A DNA stretch of 64,000 nt from CAWGYQ01 sp963817395 (GTDB lineage Bacteria > Acidobacteriota > Vicinamibacteria > Vicinamibacterales > CAVPJW01): assembly GCA_963817395.1 (NCBI GenBank), contig CAWFOC010000003.1, positions 434,001 to 498,000 on the forward strand, read 5' to 3'. Numbering within the stretch: position 1 is the stretch's first letter; every line of letters begins with the position of its first letter. The notes under the pieces were generated by a model, which made no database searches, had not been told where the DNA came from, and was given only the letters and a program-made list of their open reading frames with translations. Shown in pieces: positions 54,848-64,000 of the stretch. The position numbers were made by a program, and so were the translations under genes.

Positions 54848-56251
54848 ATGCCACTTCGATCGATCACGACGGTAGTCGATGCCCTGATGCCGCAACTGAC
54901 GTCGGATCTCAAGCAGTTGGTGCGCATTCCATCGATCTCCGAGTCCAGCTTTCCGGCGGAACCGGTGCACGAGGCACACGAGCTCGTCACAAAGCTCCTT
55001 CGCGGCGCCGGTCTCACCGCGGTCGACACGCTCGTCCTGCCGAACACCCACCCCATCGTCATCGGCGAGATTCCCGCGCCGCCGGGTGCGCCGACCGTGT
55101 TGTTGTACAGCCACTACGACGTCGTGCCGCCAGGCGACGAGTCGAAATGGGAGTCGCCGCCCTTCGAACCCACCGAGCGCGATGGAGCGCTGTACGGTCG
55201 CGGCGCTTCGGATTCCAAGGCGAACGTCCTGGCACACGTCGGTGCGCTGCGCGCGTTCAACGGAAAGCCGCCAGTCGGAATCAAGGTCGTGATCGAGGGC
55301 CAGGAAGAAGTCGGGAGCGCCCTGAATACCTACCCTCCCCAGCATCCCGAGTTGTTTCAGTGCGACGCCATGGTGATCTGCGACATGGGCAGCGTGAGGC
55401 CGGGCGTGCCGACTCTTACGATCGCCCTTCGTGGCATGGCCGTCGTGAATGTGACGGTGAAGACACTCGCCGGTCCCAAGCACAGCGGGCAGTACGGCGG
55501 CGCGGCGCCGGACGCATTGCTCACGCTCATCCAGGCGCTCGCCACCTTGCACGACAAGGACGGCAACGTCGCGGTGCGTGGCTTGCGGCGCGAGGAGTGG
55601 AAGGGCGCCTCTTACAGTGAACAGGAATTCCGCGACCTGGCCGAAGTGCTGCCAGGCAAGCCGTTCATCGGCACCGGCGGGCTGGGCGAGCGGCTCTGGT
55701 CGGGGCCGTCCATCACCGTGACCGGGATGGACGTGCTGTCGGTGGACAAGGCCGTCAATGCCGTGGTTCCGCACGCGCGCGCGCGCATCAGTCTTCGCGT
55801 CCACCCCGAGCAGGACGCGGAAGAGGGACAGGCCGCGTTGATCCAGCATCTCAAGAACCTGCGCCCGTTCGGGATCCCGCTGGAAGTCACGGCCGGCGCG
55901 ACCGGAAATGGTTTTGCGGCGCAGACGTCTGGACCTGCCTACGACGCGGCACGGGCAGCGCTCTCGACAGCCTGGGGCGCGGAGACGGTCACCATCGCGA
56001 CGGGAGGATCGATTCCGCTCGTCATGGCGCTCCACACGGCCGTCCCGCACGCCGAAATCCTACTCTTGGGCGCCACCGACGGATTCAGCAATATCCATGC
56101 ACCCAACGAACGGGTCCTGCTCGACGAATTCAGAAAGACCGTCATTGCTGAAGCCGAGTTCTTCCACGAGTACGCGGCACGGTGGGCGAAGCATTCGAGC
56201 GTGGGACCCGAGGAAGCGCGCCGACAGGTCAAGAAGAGTCGCGAACGATGA
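54848..56251 (+). CDS. M20-family dipeptidase / carboxypeptidase
   Basis: 467 residues, intact. ATG 54848 after CACACAGAGGATATG. Zinc His/Asp in VLLYSHYDVVPP (HYDV), Asp/Glu bridge in LYGRGASDSKANV (GRGxSDxK), catalytic Glu-Glu in VIEGQEEVGS, Asp in MVICDMGSVRPG, His late in GFSNIHAPNE. This is the peptidase-M20 dipeptidase form (carnosinase/CNDP-like, including the RGxxxxxVxVxT lid region RGMAVVNVTVKTLAG). Cytosolic. In AbgAB systems two M20 peptidases cleave aminobenzoyl-glutamate; by context this enzyme and PepT might act on cargo of AbgT, though that is inference. Confidence 0.9.
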   Translation: MPLRSITTVVDALMPQLTSDLKQLVRIPSISESSFPAEPVHEAHELVTKLLRGAGLTAVDTLVLPNTHPIVIGEIPAPPGAPTVLLYSHYDVVPPGDESKWESPPFEPTERDGALYGRGASDSKANVLAHVGALRAFNGKPPVGIKVVIEGQEEVGSALNTYPPQHPELFQCDAMVICDMGSVRPGVPTLTIALRGMAVVNVTVKTLAGPKHSGQYGGAAPDALLTLIQALATLHDKDGNVAVRGLRREEWKGASYSEQEFRDLAEVLPGKPFIGTGGLGERLWSGPSITVTGMDVLSVDKAVNAVVPHARARISLRVHPEQDAEEGQAALIQHLKNLRPFGIPLEVTAGATGNGFAAQTSGPAYDAARAALSTAWGAETVTIATGGSIPLVMALHTAVPHAEILLLGATDGFSNIHAPNERVLLDEFRKTVIAEAEFFHEYAARWAKHSSVGPEEARRQVKKSRER

Positions 56252-56398
56252 AAGCTGTCAGGAGCCGACCGTTTGAGTTGACGCTGAGCGCTTCAGCTCC
56301 TGAGCAAGTCCAGAGGGGGGTGCCCCTCGGCATCGCAAGAGCATCGGCGGTCGGACGAATGCCGGGTCCGGTGGCCTGAGCTCACTCGACATCCCATC

Positions 56399-57415
56399 GT
56401 GCCCGGTCAATCACGCCAGCTCCGCGCGCTGCTTCTGGTAGTCCTGGGCCTCGGCCTGCCGGCCCCGGTCCGGGGTCAAGCCGTTTCGCTCCCACCAGGC
56501 GAGCGCCCGGTCCAAGTCCAGGCCGGCGTCTTCCTTCTCAACCTGGGTAGCGTCGGCGAGCGGACCGAGACGTTCGACGCCGACCTCTATCTGAGCTTCC
56601 GCTGGCGCGATTCGCGACTCGCCTTCGAAGGATCGGAGCCCCAACGCTTCCTCGAGGATGCCGCGGCGATCCGCCTCGGAGAGATTTGGTGGCCCCAGCT
56701 CGAGTTCGTCAACACGGCCCAACCCACGATCACCAATCGCGTGCTGGAAATCGCGCCCGACGGGTCGGTGTACTACCGCCTCGGCCTGACGTCCCAGTTT
56801 CGCGCGCACTTCGACTTCCGGCGCTTCCCCTTCGATCGGCAGAGGCTCACTGTGCAAGTCCAGTCGTTCCTGTGGACCGCCGACCAGATGGTCTTCGTCC
56901 CCGACACGACGCGGATCGGTTTCAATCCCGACAGCACCTACGAGGCGCTGCGCGTGACCAAGGTCGGCGCCCTGAGCGCGCAGAGTCAACTCGCCGGCTG
57001 GGAGCTCGATTTCGCGGACTTCATCGTGCACATCGACGCGGAGCGCCGTCCTGGGTTCTACGTGTGGACGGTCTTCGTGCCGGTGACCCTCATCTTCCTG
57101 ATCTCGTGCGCCGTGTTCGCCGTTCCCATGAAGAGCTTTCAGGATCGTCTCTCCATCAGCCTCACCGCGCTTCTTGCATGCGTCGCCACGCAGTTTGCCA
57201 TCAGTCTCAACCTGCCGCGAATCTCGTATCTGACGGTGATCGATCGCCTCTTCGTGCTCACTTACACGTGCATCGCCGTGGGCGTGGTCATCAGCACTTT
57301 TGAGGCCACTCTGCTGCGCGGCGAGGGCCCGCGAGTCGCGCAGATCGATCGCTGGGTGGGAGTGGGCCTTCCCGTGCTGTTCATCGCACTCCTTGCCCTT
57401 ATCATCGTCTGGTAG
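56399..57415 (+). CDS. Bacterial pentameric ligand-gated ion channel (Cys-loop receptor family)
   Basis: 338 residues, intact. Signal peptide ~1-26 (ALLLVVLGLGLPAPVRGQA; GTG start 56399). The extracellular beta-sandwich has LNLGSVGERTETFDADLYLS, WWPQLEFVNT as loop-A analogue (WxP), and FRRFPFDRQRLTVQVQSF at about 140-157, the FPFDxQxL signature of the Cys-loop without the two cysteines, as in all prokaryotic members. Four helices: M1 ~221-246 (YVWTVFVPVTLIFLISCAVF), M2 ~247-276 (DRLSISLTALLACVATQFAI), M3 ~277-301 (YLTVIDRLFVLTYTCIAVG), M4 319-338 (WVGVGLPVLFIALLALIIVW). Pore-lining serines/threonines in M2 suggest selectivity like GLIC/ELIC, but not certain. Ligand unknown. Between an M20 peptidase and the TamB-like gene; own promoter not found. 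Confidence 0.9.
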   Translation: MPGQSRQLRALLLVVLGLGLPAPVRGQAVSLPPGERPVQVQAGVFLLNLGSVGERTETFDADLYLSFRWRDSRLAFEGSEPQRFLEDAAAIRLGEIWWPQLEFVNTAQPTITNRVLEIAPDGSVYYRLGLTSQFRAHFDFRRFPFDRQRLTVQVQSFLWTADQMVFVPDTTRIGFNPDSTYEALRVTKVGALSAQSQLAGWELDFADFIVHIDAERRPGFYVWTVFVPVTLIFLISCAVFAVPMKSFQDRLSISLTALLACVATQFAISLNLPRISYLTVIDRLFVLTYTCIAVGVVISTFEATLLRGEGPRVAQIDRWVGVGLPVLFIALLALIIVW

Positions 57416-57515
57416 GGCAAGTCTGTCCGGGCGGTACATGGCTCTTCTGAAGGAATCGACCGCGTCATCGCGCGGTTCACGACGGCGCTCATCCAGTTGG
57501 CCGTGGTGACGAGGG

Positions 57516-60500
57516 ATGAGCACGACCGACGCCCCGGAACACGATGACCGACCTCGGCCGTCCAGAGCGCGCCGTCTGGTCCGCACCGTGGTGCTCGTGG
57601 TGCTGCTCGGCCTGTGCGGGCTGCTCGTCCTTCTCCATCTTCCACCGGTGAAGACTCTTGTGGGCGCCAGCCTTGCGCGGCTCCTCAGCCGCGCGGCCGG
57701 CGGCCGAGGTCAGCTTCGAGCGCCTCGACTACCGGCTCTGGTTCGGTGTTGCCTCGGTGGAGGGTCTCTCGGTGCGGCGCCCCGGTCTCGACGTAACAGG
57801 CGAGCGGGCGACCATCAGGCTTCGGCCATCTGGCATGCACGTGCAGATTGCCGACTCTCGCGTCATCGTGACGGAGGACGCGGACACTTCACGACCGCTC
57901 GCACCCTCGCGCCCGTGGGCGATCATCGGCCGATTCGCCGGAGTCATGGTCGAACGTTTGTCGATCGAGTTGCGAGATCGCGACGGAGCGGCCTGGCTGC
58001 ACGCGAGCGGGATCGAGGCGCGTTTCGAAAGATATGACGACCGATCGCGTGGGACTGCGCGTGTGGCGCGCGCCGACATCAACTGGCCCGGCAGCGGACC
58101 TCGTCTTGTCGGCGCTCGAGCTGAGGCCGTCATCGAGATCGATCTCGCGAGCGAAGCGCTGCACCTCATCGAAGGCCGTCTGGCGATCGGCGGAAGTAGC
58201 CTCCAGGCCGCGGGCCGTCTCGACCAGATCGGGCCGGTGATTGGCACGGCCAAGGTTGATGGACGAATCGATGCGCCGCTCGTGACCGGGTTCACGCCGG
58301 CGATCGACGCCGAAGGGATGCTCGACGTCCGTCTGTCGGCCACGCACGACGGCCACGACACCAACGGCACGATCGAGGTGGACGCCCCGAGGTTGATGTT
58401 CGCGGGTGCCGGACCTCTGTCCGGCGGCCTGCGTGGCCGCTTCGACGGGCAGCGGCTGCTCGTCGACTCGATCGATCTTCGAGGCTCAGGCGGACAGGTT
58501 TCCGCCAATGGCGTCGTGTTTCTTGGCGAGGGCGAGAGCCTGCTCAACGTGCGTGCCCGCGGCATCGACGTGGCCAACCTTGGCTCGGCATTCACGGGCA
58601 CTCGACCACCGTTGGCGTCGAATGCCGACATGGATCTCCGCCTCGAGATCGAGAACTGGAATGCGGACACGCTGACCGGCTCCGGCCACGTGTCGTTCAA
58701 CCCGGGGCCAGGCGCGGGATTACCGGTCTCAGGACGATTAGACATCACACTGAACAGGAGCGGCGTGAACTTCGTTGCACGCGAGCTTCGCGTGCACGAG
58801 GCGCGTCTCGCGGTGGACGGATCGCTGACCTTTCCCGCCGATCTTGCCGTCGAATACTCGCTCCAGCTGCCGAACCTGGCAGAGGCACCTGCGCTCCTGG
58901 CCGATGCCGATATCCGCCTGCCGCCGCTCGCGCTCGAAGGATCCGCGGAAGTCGCTGGCCGATTGACGGGACAGCTGCCCGACTGGCGGCTCGACGCGCG
59001 GCTGGCAACTCAGGGTCTCGCGGTCGAGGAGGTCGAGATCGATCTCGACACGACGTTACTGATCACGCCTGCCGGAGCTCGCATCAGTTCGCTCGTGGCG
59101 CAGGGGGCCGAGGGCCACATCGAGGCGACGGGCTTCGTGCCGCTGGACGACGAGAGCGAGTGGGCAGTTGACGCGGAAGTGGCCGGCGTCCAGCTGATCG
59201 ACGCCTTGTCGCGGCGCGGCATTCCCATACAGGCAACCATCGACGGCCGGGTCCAGGTGGACGGGCCTGCCACCCAACCGCGGGCTCGTTTCACGGTCGA
59301 GGCACAGGCAGCGCTGGACGACGCGCGCGCGAGGGATGGAGCCATAGGTGCGCCCGCACGGCTTCACGCCGCGGGGAGCGTCAGCCACCGCAATCTGATT
59401 CTCGAGCAGGCAACCGCGGAAGTGGCGGGTGGACGTGTCGACGCGTCCGGCTCGTGGACCTGGAGCGATTCGAGCGTGGAAGGACGGTTGACGGCCGACG
59501 GAATTGCGATCGAGCGACTGCCCTGGCTGTCGACCGTCGCATACGAGGTCACGTCGACACTCTCCGCGGACCTTTCCGTCTCGGGCACCGCGGGTGCGCC
59601 CGTCGGCCGTGCGTCCGTGACGCTCACCGGCAACGTGCACCGCGAGCGTGCCCTGTCGGACGTCACACTCGAGGCAACGGCAGACGGTGCCCTGGCTTCA
59701 TTGAACGGCCGCATCGGCACTCGTCCGTTCCTGACCGGCACGCTGGCGTTTCGCGACGAATGGCCGCTTCACCTCGACCTCGATCTGGCCGAGCTGCCGA
59801 TCACGGAGCTGCTTCCTGCTGTGCCGGCTCTCAGTGAGACGGATGCCACCGTCTCATTGAGCGGACGATTGTCGATGGATCTTCCGGCGCTCTCGCCGCG
59901 CGACGTTCGGTACCAGGCCAGGGTCACTCACCTCGACGCCCGCTTGCGGCGGACGTGGCAAGCCGACGCGTTCACGATGACCGGCGATCTCCAGGCGTTC
60001 GAAATTCAAGGGTTGACGCTCGAGACCGGGAGCCTTCGCTTGTACGTGGAGGGGCGTGCCGCACTCGACGAATCGGTCACAGACGCCGTGCTCACCATTC
60101 GCGGCGAGGTGCCCTTGTCGGATCTCGCCGCCGTGATCCCCGACGCGGAGTTCGACGGGAAAGCGGACCTCGACGTTCGTGTGACCGGATCGGTCTTCGA
60201 TCCCGCGCTCGACGGCACGCTCCAACTTGTTGCGGGGCCAGGACGCCTGCAGCGCCTCAGATGGAAGGATGCGCAATTGCGGGGGCGGCTGGCCGACGAA
60301 ACGTTCACGGTGGAGGACGGCCGGGCGACGCTGATCCGCGGTGAAGTGTCGATGACGGGCAGTGTTCAGCTCGGTCTCGGGACGACCGCCCGCGGCTTCG
60401 ATCTGCGCGTCACCGCGACGGGCGTCGACCTGGCCCCGTTCTTCGCGACGGCGGACGCGCGCGCCCTCGAGTCCACCAGCGCGGTCCTCGTCGACTTCTC

Positions 60501-63500
60501 CGCCCAGCTCGCCGCGCCCGCGTTGACACTCGCTGCGCTCGACGGACAGGGTCAGCTCACCCGCCTCGAACTGGCCGCCGGCGAGCAGGCCATGCACCTC
60601 GACGCGCCCGTCACTTGGCGCGTCCGCGACGGCACGCTCGACCACTCGCCCCTGCGGCTGCGCGGCCCGAGTGGCGCCGCGCTCGACGTCGCCGCCCAAC
60701 TGCAGGCCGGCCAGCTCGCCGTCCGCGTCAACGGCCAGGCCGACCTCGCCGTCGCGCAACCGTTTCTCGGCGACACCGCCCGCCTCAGCGGGCCCGTCGT
60801 GCTCGACCTCGCCCTGGCCACCGGCCCCGACGGCGTCGCCCTGACCGGTGAGGCCCGCGTCGACCAGGCCCGCATCCTCCTGCGCGAACCGCGCCTCGCC
60901 ATCGATGGCCTCACCGGCACCCTGCGCGCCACCGGCGCCCGCGTCGAGCTCGTCGACCTTACCGCCCGCGTCGGTGATGGCCAGCTCACGGCCGCTGGCT
61001 ACCTCACCATACCGACCGCCGCAACGTCCACCGTCGCGGCCAGTACGGCCGACCGCGGCTTCGATCTGCGGGTCACGGCGACGGGTGTCGACCTGGCGCC
61101 CTTCGTCGCACTCAGGGACGGGCGCAGCATCGAGTCGACCAGTACGGTTCTCGTCGACTTCTCCGCCCAGCTCGCCGCGCCCGCGTTGACGCTCGCCGCG
61201 CTCGACGGACAGGGCCAGCTCACACGCCTCGAGCTGGCCGCCGGCGAGCAGGCGATGCAGCTCGACGCGCCCGTCACCTGGCCGTCCGCGACGGCACGCT
61301 CGACCACTCGCCCCTGCGCCTGCGCGGCCCGAGCGGCGCCGCGCTCGACGTCGCCGCCCAACTGCAGGCCGGCCAGCTCGCCGTCCGCGTCAACGGCCAG
61401 GCCGACCTCGCCGTCGCGCAACCCTTTCTCGGCGACACCGCCCGCGTCAGTGGACCCGTCGTCCTCGACCTCGCCCTGGCCACCGGCCCCGACGGCGTCA
61501 CGCTGACGGGCGAAGCCACCGTCGACAACGCCCGCATTCTCCTGCGCGAACCGCGCCTCGCCATCGACGGCCTCACCGGCACCCTGCGCGCCTACCGGCG
61601 CCCGCGTCGAGCTCGTCGATGTCACCGCTCGTGTCGGTGATGGCCAGCTCACCGCCGCTGGCTACGTCACCATGCCCGCCGCGACGTCCACCATCCCGGC
61701 GAGCGAGACGTCTCCCATCACGCCGAGCCCGGCCGATCGCGGATTCGATCTGCGAGTCACCGCGACGGGTGTCGACCTGGCGCCCTTCGTCGCGACGGCG
61801 GAGGGCCGCAGCGGCGAGGCGACCAGCACGGTCCTCGTCGACTTCTCCGCCCAGCTCGCCGCGCCCGCGTTGACGCTCGCTGCGCTCGACGGACAGGGTC
61901 AGCTCACCCGCCTCGAGCTGGCCGCCGGCGAGCAGGCCATGCACCTCGACGCGCCCGTCACTTGGCGCGTCCGCGCCGGCACACTCGATCACTCGCCGCT
62001 GCGCCTGCGCGGCCCGAGTGGCGCCGCCCTCGACGTCGCCGCCCAACTGCAGGCCGGCCAGCTCGCCGTCCGCGTCAACGGCCAGGCCGACCTCGCCGTC
62101 GCGCAACCCTTTCTCGCCGACACCGCCCGCCTCAGCGGGCCCGTCGTCGTCGACCTCGCACTGGCCACCGGCCCCGACGGCGTCACGCTGACGGGCGAAG
62201 CCACTGTCGACAACGCCCGCATTCTCCTGCGCGAACCCCGCCTCGCCATCGATGGCCTCACCGGCACCCTGCGTGCCACCGGCGCCCGTGTCGAGCTCGT
62301 CGACCTTACCGCCCGCGTCGGCGATGGCCAGCTCACCGCCGCCGGTCACGTCACCCTCCCGGTGAGCGAGACGTCCCCCATCACCCCGAATCCGGCCGAG
62401 CGCGGCTTCGATCTACGCGTCACCGCGACGGGTGTCGACCTGGCCCCGTTCTTCGCGACGGCGGACGCGCGCGCCCTCGAGTCCACCAGCGCGGTCCTCG
62501 TCGACTTCTCCGCCCAGCTCGCCGCGCCCGCGTTGACACTCGCTGCGCTCGACGGACAGGGTCAGCTCACCCGCCTCGAACTGGCCGCCGGCGAGCAGGC
62601 CATGCACCTCGACGCGCCCGTCACTTGGCGCGTCCGCGACGGCACGCTCGACCACTCGCCCCTGCGGCTGCGCGGCGCGAGTGGCGCCGCGCTCGACGTC
62701 GCCGCCCAACTGCAGGCCGGTCAGCTCGCCGTCCGCGTCAACGGCCAGGCCGACCTCGCCGTCGCGCAACCGTTTCTCGGCGACACTGCCCGCCTCAGCG
62801 GGCCCGTCGTGCTCGACCTCGCCCTGGCCACCGGCCCCGACGGCGTCACCCTGAGCGGTGAGGCCCGCGTCGACCAGGCCCGCATCCTCCTGCGCGAACC
62901 GCGCCTCGCCATCGATGGCCTCACCGGCACCCTGCGTGCCACCGGCGCCCGTGTCGAGCTCGTCGACCTTACCGCCCGCGTCGGCGATGGCCAGCTCACC
63001 GCCGCCGGTCACGTCACTCTCCCGAGCACCGATTCGCTTGGCGTCGACGTCAATCTGAAGTTTGACCGCGTGCCGCTGAATCACCCCGAAGGCCTGCGCA
63101 GTCGTGCCTCGGGAACCCTCCGGATGGTCGGTGGAGCGGGACGTTATCGCCTCGAGGGCGACGTGGCCTTGCACCGCGCCGTCTATGACCGAAAGCTCGA
63201 TCGAACCACCCAGTCTCTCGATCGCGTGGGACTCGAGCTTGCCGCGCTCGACGCTGGTGCCTCTCCGCTCCAGAGGGCCGAGCTCGATATACGGATGCGG
63301 CTCGAAGACGGTCTGCGGATCGAGAACGACGAGGCTCGGCTCGTGGTCGACGGCGCCGTCAGGATCGGGGGGATCTCCTGACGCCGGACCTCCGGGGCAC
63401 GCTGTCCCTCCGCGACGGCGGCACGGTGGAGGTCTCCCGGGCGACGTTGCGCATCTCCCAGGGACGCATCGAGCTCGATGGCTTTCCCGCGCAGGCTCCC

Positions 63501-64000
63501 GAGCTGAACATCCAGGGCAGCACGCAGGTGACGGGCGTGCTCATCGACGCGACCATCAGCGGCCCCGTCGATAATTTCAACCTGTCACTCTCGTCCCGCA
63601 ACCGCAGCGACCTGACACAGGGCGATCTCGCGAGTCTCATTCTCACAGGAAGGACCGCCTCTGACGCCATGTCGGACAGCGGCGCCATTGTCGCGGAACG
63701 GTTCGCCGCCTCGCTTGGTCGGGCGCTCGACACGAAGACGGGATCCGCCGTGTTCATCGACGTCTCCCGCGACGAGGATTTGATCGTCCAGGACACCAAC
63801 CCCAGCCAGCGGTTGAACATTGGCGTGCCGGTGGGACGGAACATCTTCGTGATCTACTCGAACGCTCTCGATCGCAACGCGCCGCGCTGGACCGTCGAGC
63901 TCCGCCCGACGGGTGAGCTTCGAGTGCGCGCTTATTTCGGACTCGGAAGACGGCAATGCGATCCAGGTGGCCCATCGTTTCAGCTTCAACGTCTGGTCGC
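57516..64000 (+). CDS. TamB/AsmA-like giant translocation-assembly protein with four near-identical repeats (frameshifts; 3' end beyond window)
   Basis: More than 2150 residues. ATG 57516 then one membrane anchor (LVRTVVLVVLLGLCGLLVLL), matching an inner-membrane anchored periplasmic bridge. The N-half is a long series of beta-strands (WAIIGRFAGVMVERLSIEL; GRLDITLNRSGVNFVARELR; LPVSGTAGAPVGRASVTL), as in AsmA/TamB. From 60391 to about 63030 it holds four tandem ~221-228-residue units beginning RGFDLRVTATGVDLAPF. Then comes a TamB C-terminal part: RRGGVxVxxAxL-like TLRISQGRIELDGFPAQAPE, NIQGSTQVTGVLIDATISGP, LSSRNRSDLTQGDLASLIL. The window ends in SEDGNAIQVAHRFSFNVWS in a shifted frame. Frame changes: near 57690, 61282 and 61593 (compensating pair in repeat 2), 63372 (run of six G) and 63940. 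Likely moves phospholipid or barrel proteins to the outer membrane; function by family only. Confidence 0.85.
60391..63030 (+). repeat. Four-copy near-identical tandem repeat inside the TamB-like gene
   Basis: Copies begin at 60391, 61054, 61738 and 62401 (spacings 663, 684, 663 nt; 221, 228, 221 codons). Each starts with the word CGCGG(C/A)TTCGATCT (protein RGFDLRVTATGVDLAPF) and ends near LTAAGYLTIP or LTAAGHVTLP. Copies 1 and 4 differ at about six of ~211 residues; long stretches of DNA are identical. Copy 2 carries a 1-nt deletion at ~61282 and a 1-nt insertion at 61593 relative to the other copies. The linkers before copies 3 and 4 share TSPITP. Confidence 0.95.

Noticed and set aside
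57729..58748. 339-residue and other minus-strand frames across the TamB-like gene
   Set aside because: High GC lowers stop frequency; the plus-strand protein has the coherent TamB pattern and the minus frames repeat only because the DNA repeats.
60391..63030. Possible CRISPR or VNTR array
   Set aside because: Units are 663-684 nt, in frame and coding, with no short repeats or spacers. It is a coding tandem duplication.
1..64000. tRNA, rRNA, IS elements, integrase or prophage genes
   Set aside because: Scanning by eye I found no T-arm words (GGTTCGAATCC type), no transposase or integrase motifs and no long inverted repeats; a covariance search would be needed to exclude small RNAs.

Overview
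This is a GC-rich (roughly 63-66 % by eye) bacterial chromosome segment without phage, plasmid, IS, CRISPR or RNA genes that I can recognise. The mix of genes (secreted NHL, PD40 and PQQ-type beta-propellers, a DUF2079 membrane protein, an acidobacterial-looking omega subunit, PpiC/TamB/porin envelope genes, many small secreted proteins of unknown function) points to a Gram-negative soil-type organism, most likely Acidobacteriota of the Vicinamibacteria kind. The taxonomy is inference; no rRNA is present.

Layout. 1-5.7 kb: 3' part of recQ, an ABC-F ATPase, a multi-pass membrane protein and a membrane-anchored metallo-beta-lactamase-fold hydrolase. 5.8-8.5 kb: two drug/metabolite-type transporters, an XRE-cupin regulator and a divergent B3/4-domain protein. 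8.5-19.5 kb: PQQ-like propeller, DUF5519 protein, RtcB-type ligase, DUF2079 protein, a three-gene minus-strand operon (two unknowns plus a PD40 propeller), a META-domain lipoprotein, and two of three paralogous NHL propellers. 19.5-28.7 kb: Gfo/Idh oxidoreductase, GMC oxidoreductase and VOC protein in one operon, a 47-aa metallothionein-like gene, an MHS-type MFS transporter, MmgE/PrpD protein, UBP-type zinc finger and a Tat-type amidohydrolase. 28.7-34.2 kb: minus-strand operon groES - membrane glycosyltransferase - GT2 - NIPSNAP; rpoZ-like gene; DUF1579 and a 4-TM protein. 34.5-40.7 kb: sulfatase, third NHL propeller, GT2 with coiled-coil tail, PpiC foldase, alpha/beta hydrolase. 40.7-49.5 kb: small secreted proteins, a lipoprotein HAD phosphatase, a catalytically dead M48-like protein, a porin, a secreted amidohydrolase and a membrane metallophosphoesterase. 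49.9-56.3 kb: SLC13 and AbgT transporters with two M20 peptidases (PepT and a dipeptidase), a plausible peptide / aminobenzoyl-glutamate salvage block. 56.4-64 kb: a bacterial pentameric ligand-gated ion channel and a giant TamB/AsmA-like protein with four near-identical ~221-residue repeats, cut by the window end.

A dominant property of the sequence is single-base indels: about 40 frameshifts split otherwise well-conserved genes, concentrated in 2-39 kb and 57-64 kb, with none seen in 39-57.6 kb. In the TamB repeats the damaged copy can be compared with intact sister copies and differs by a 1-nt deletion and a compensating 1-nt insertion. I therefore annotate broken genes over their full reconstructed extent and think most breaks are sequence errors, not decay.

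The best candidates for unusual biology are the repeat-amplified TamB-like protein, the ligand-gated channel, the dead M48-like protein, the GroES with an H1-like basic tail leading a glycosyltransferase operon, and the unknown operon at 15.1-17.2 kb facing an FNR-type palindrome. None proves a new system by itself.
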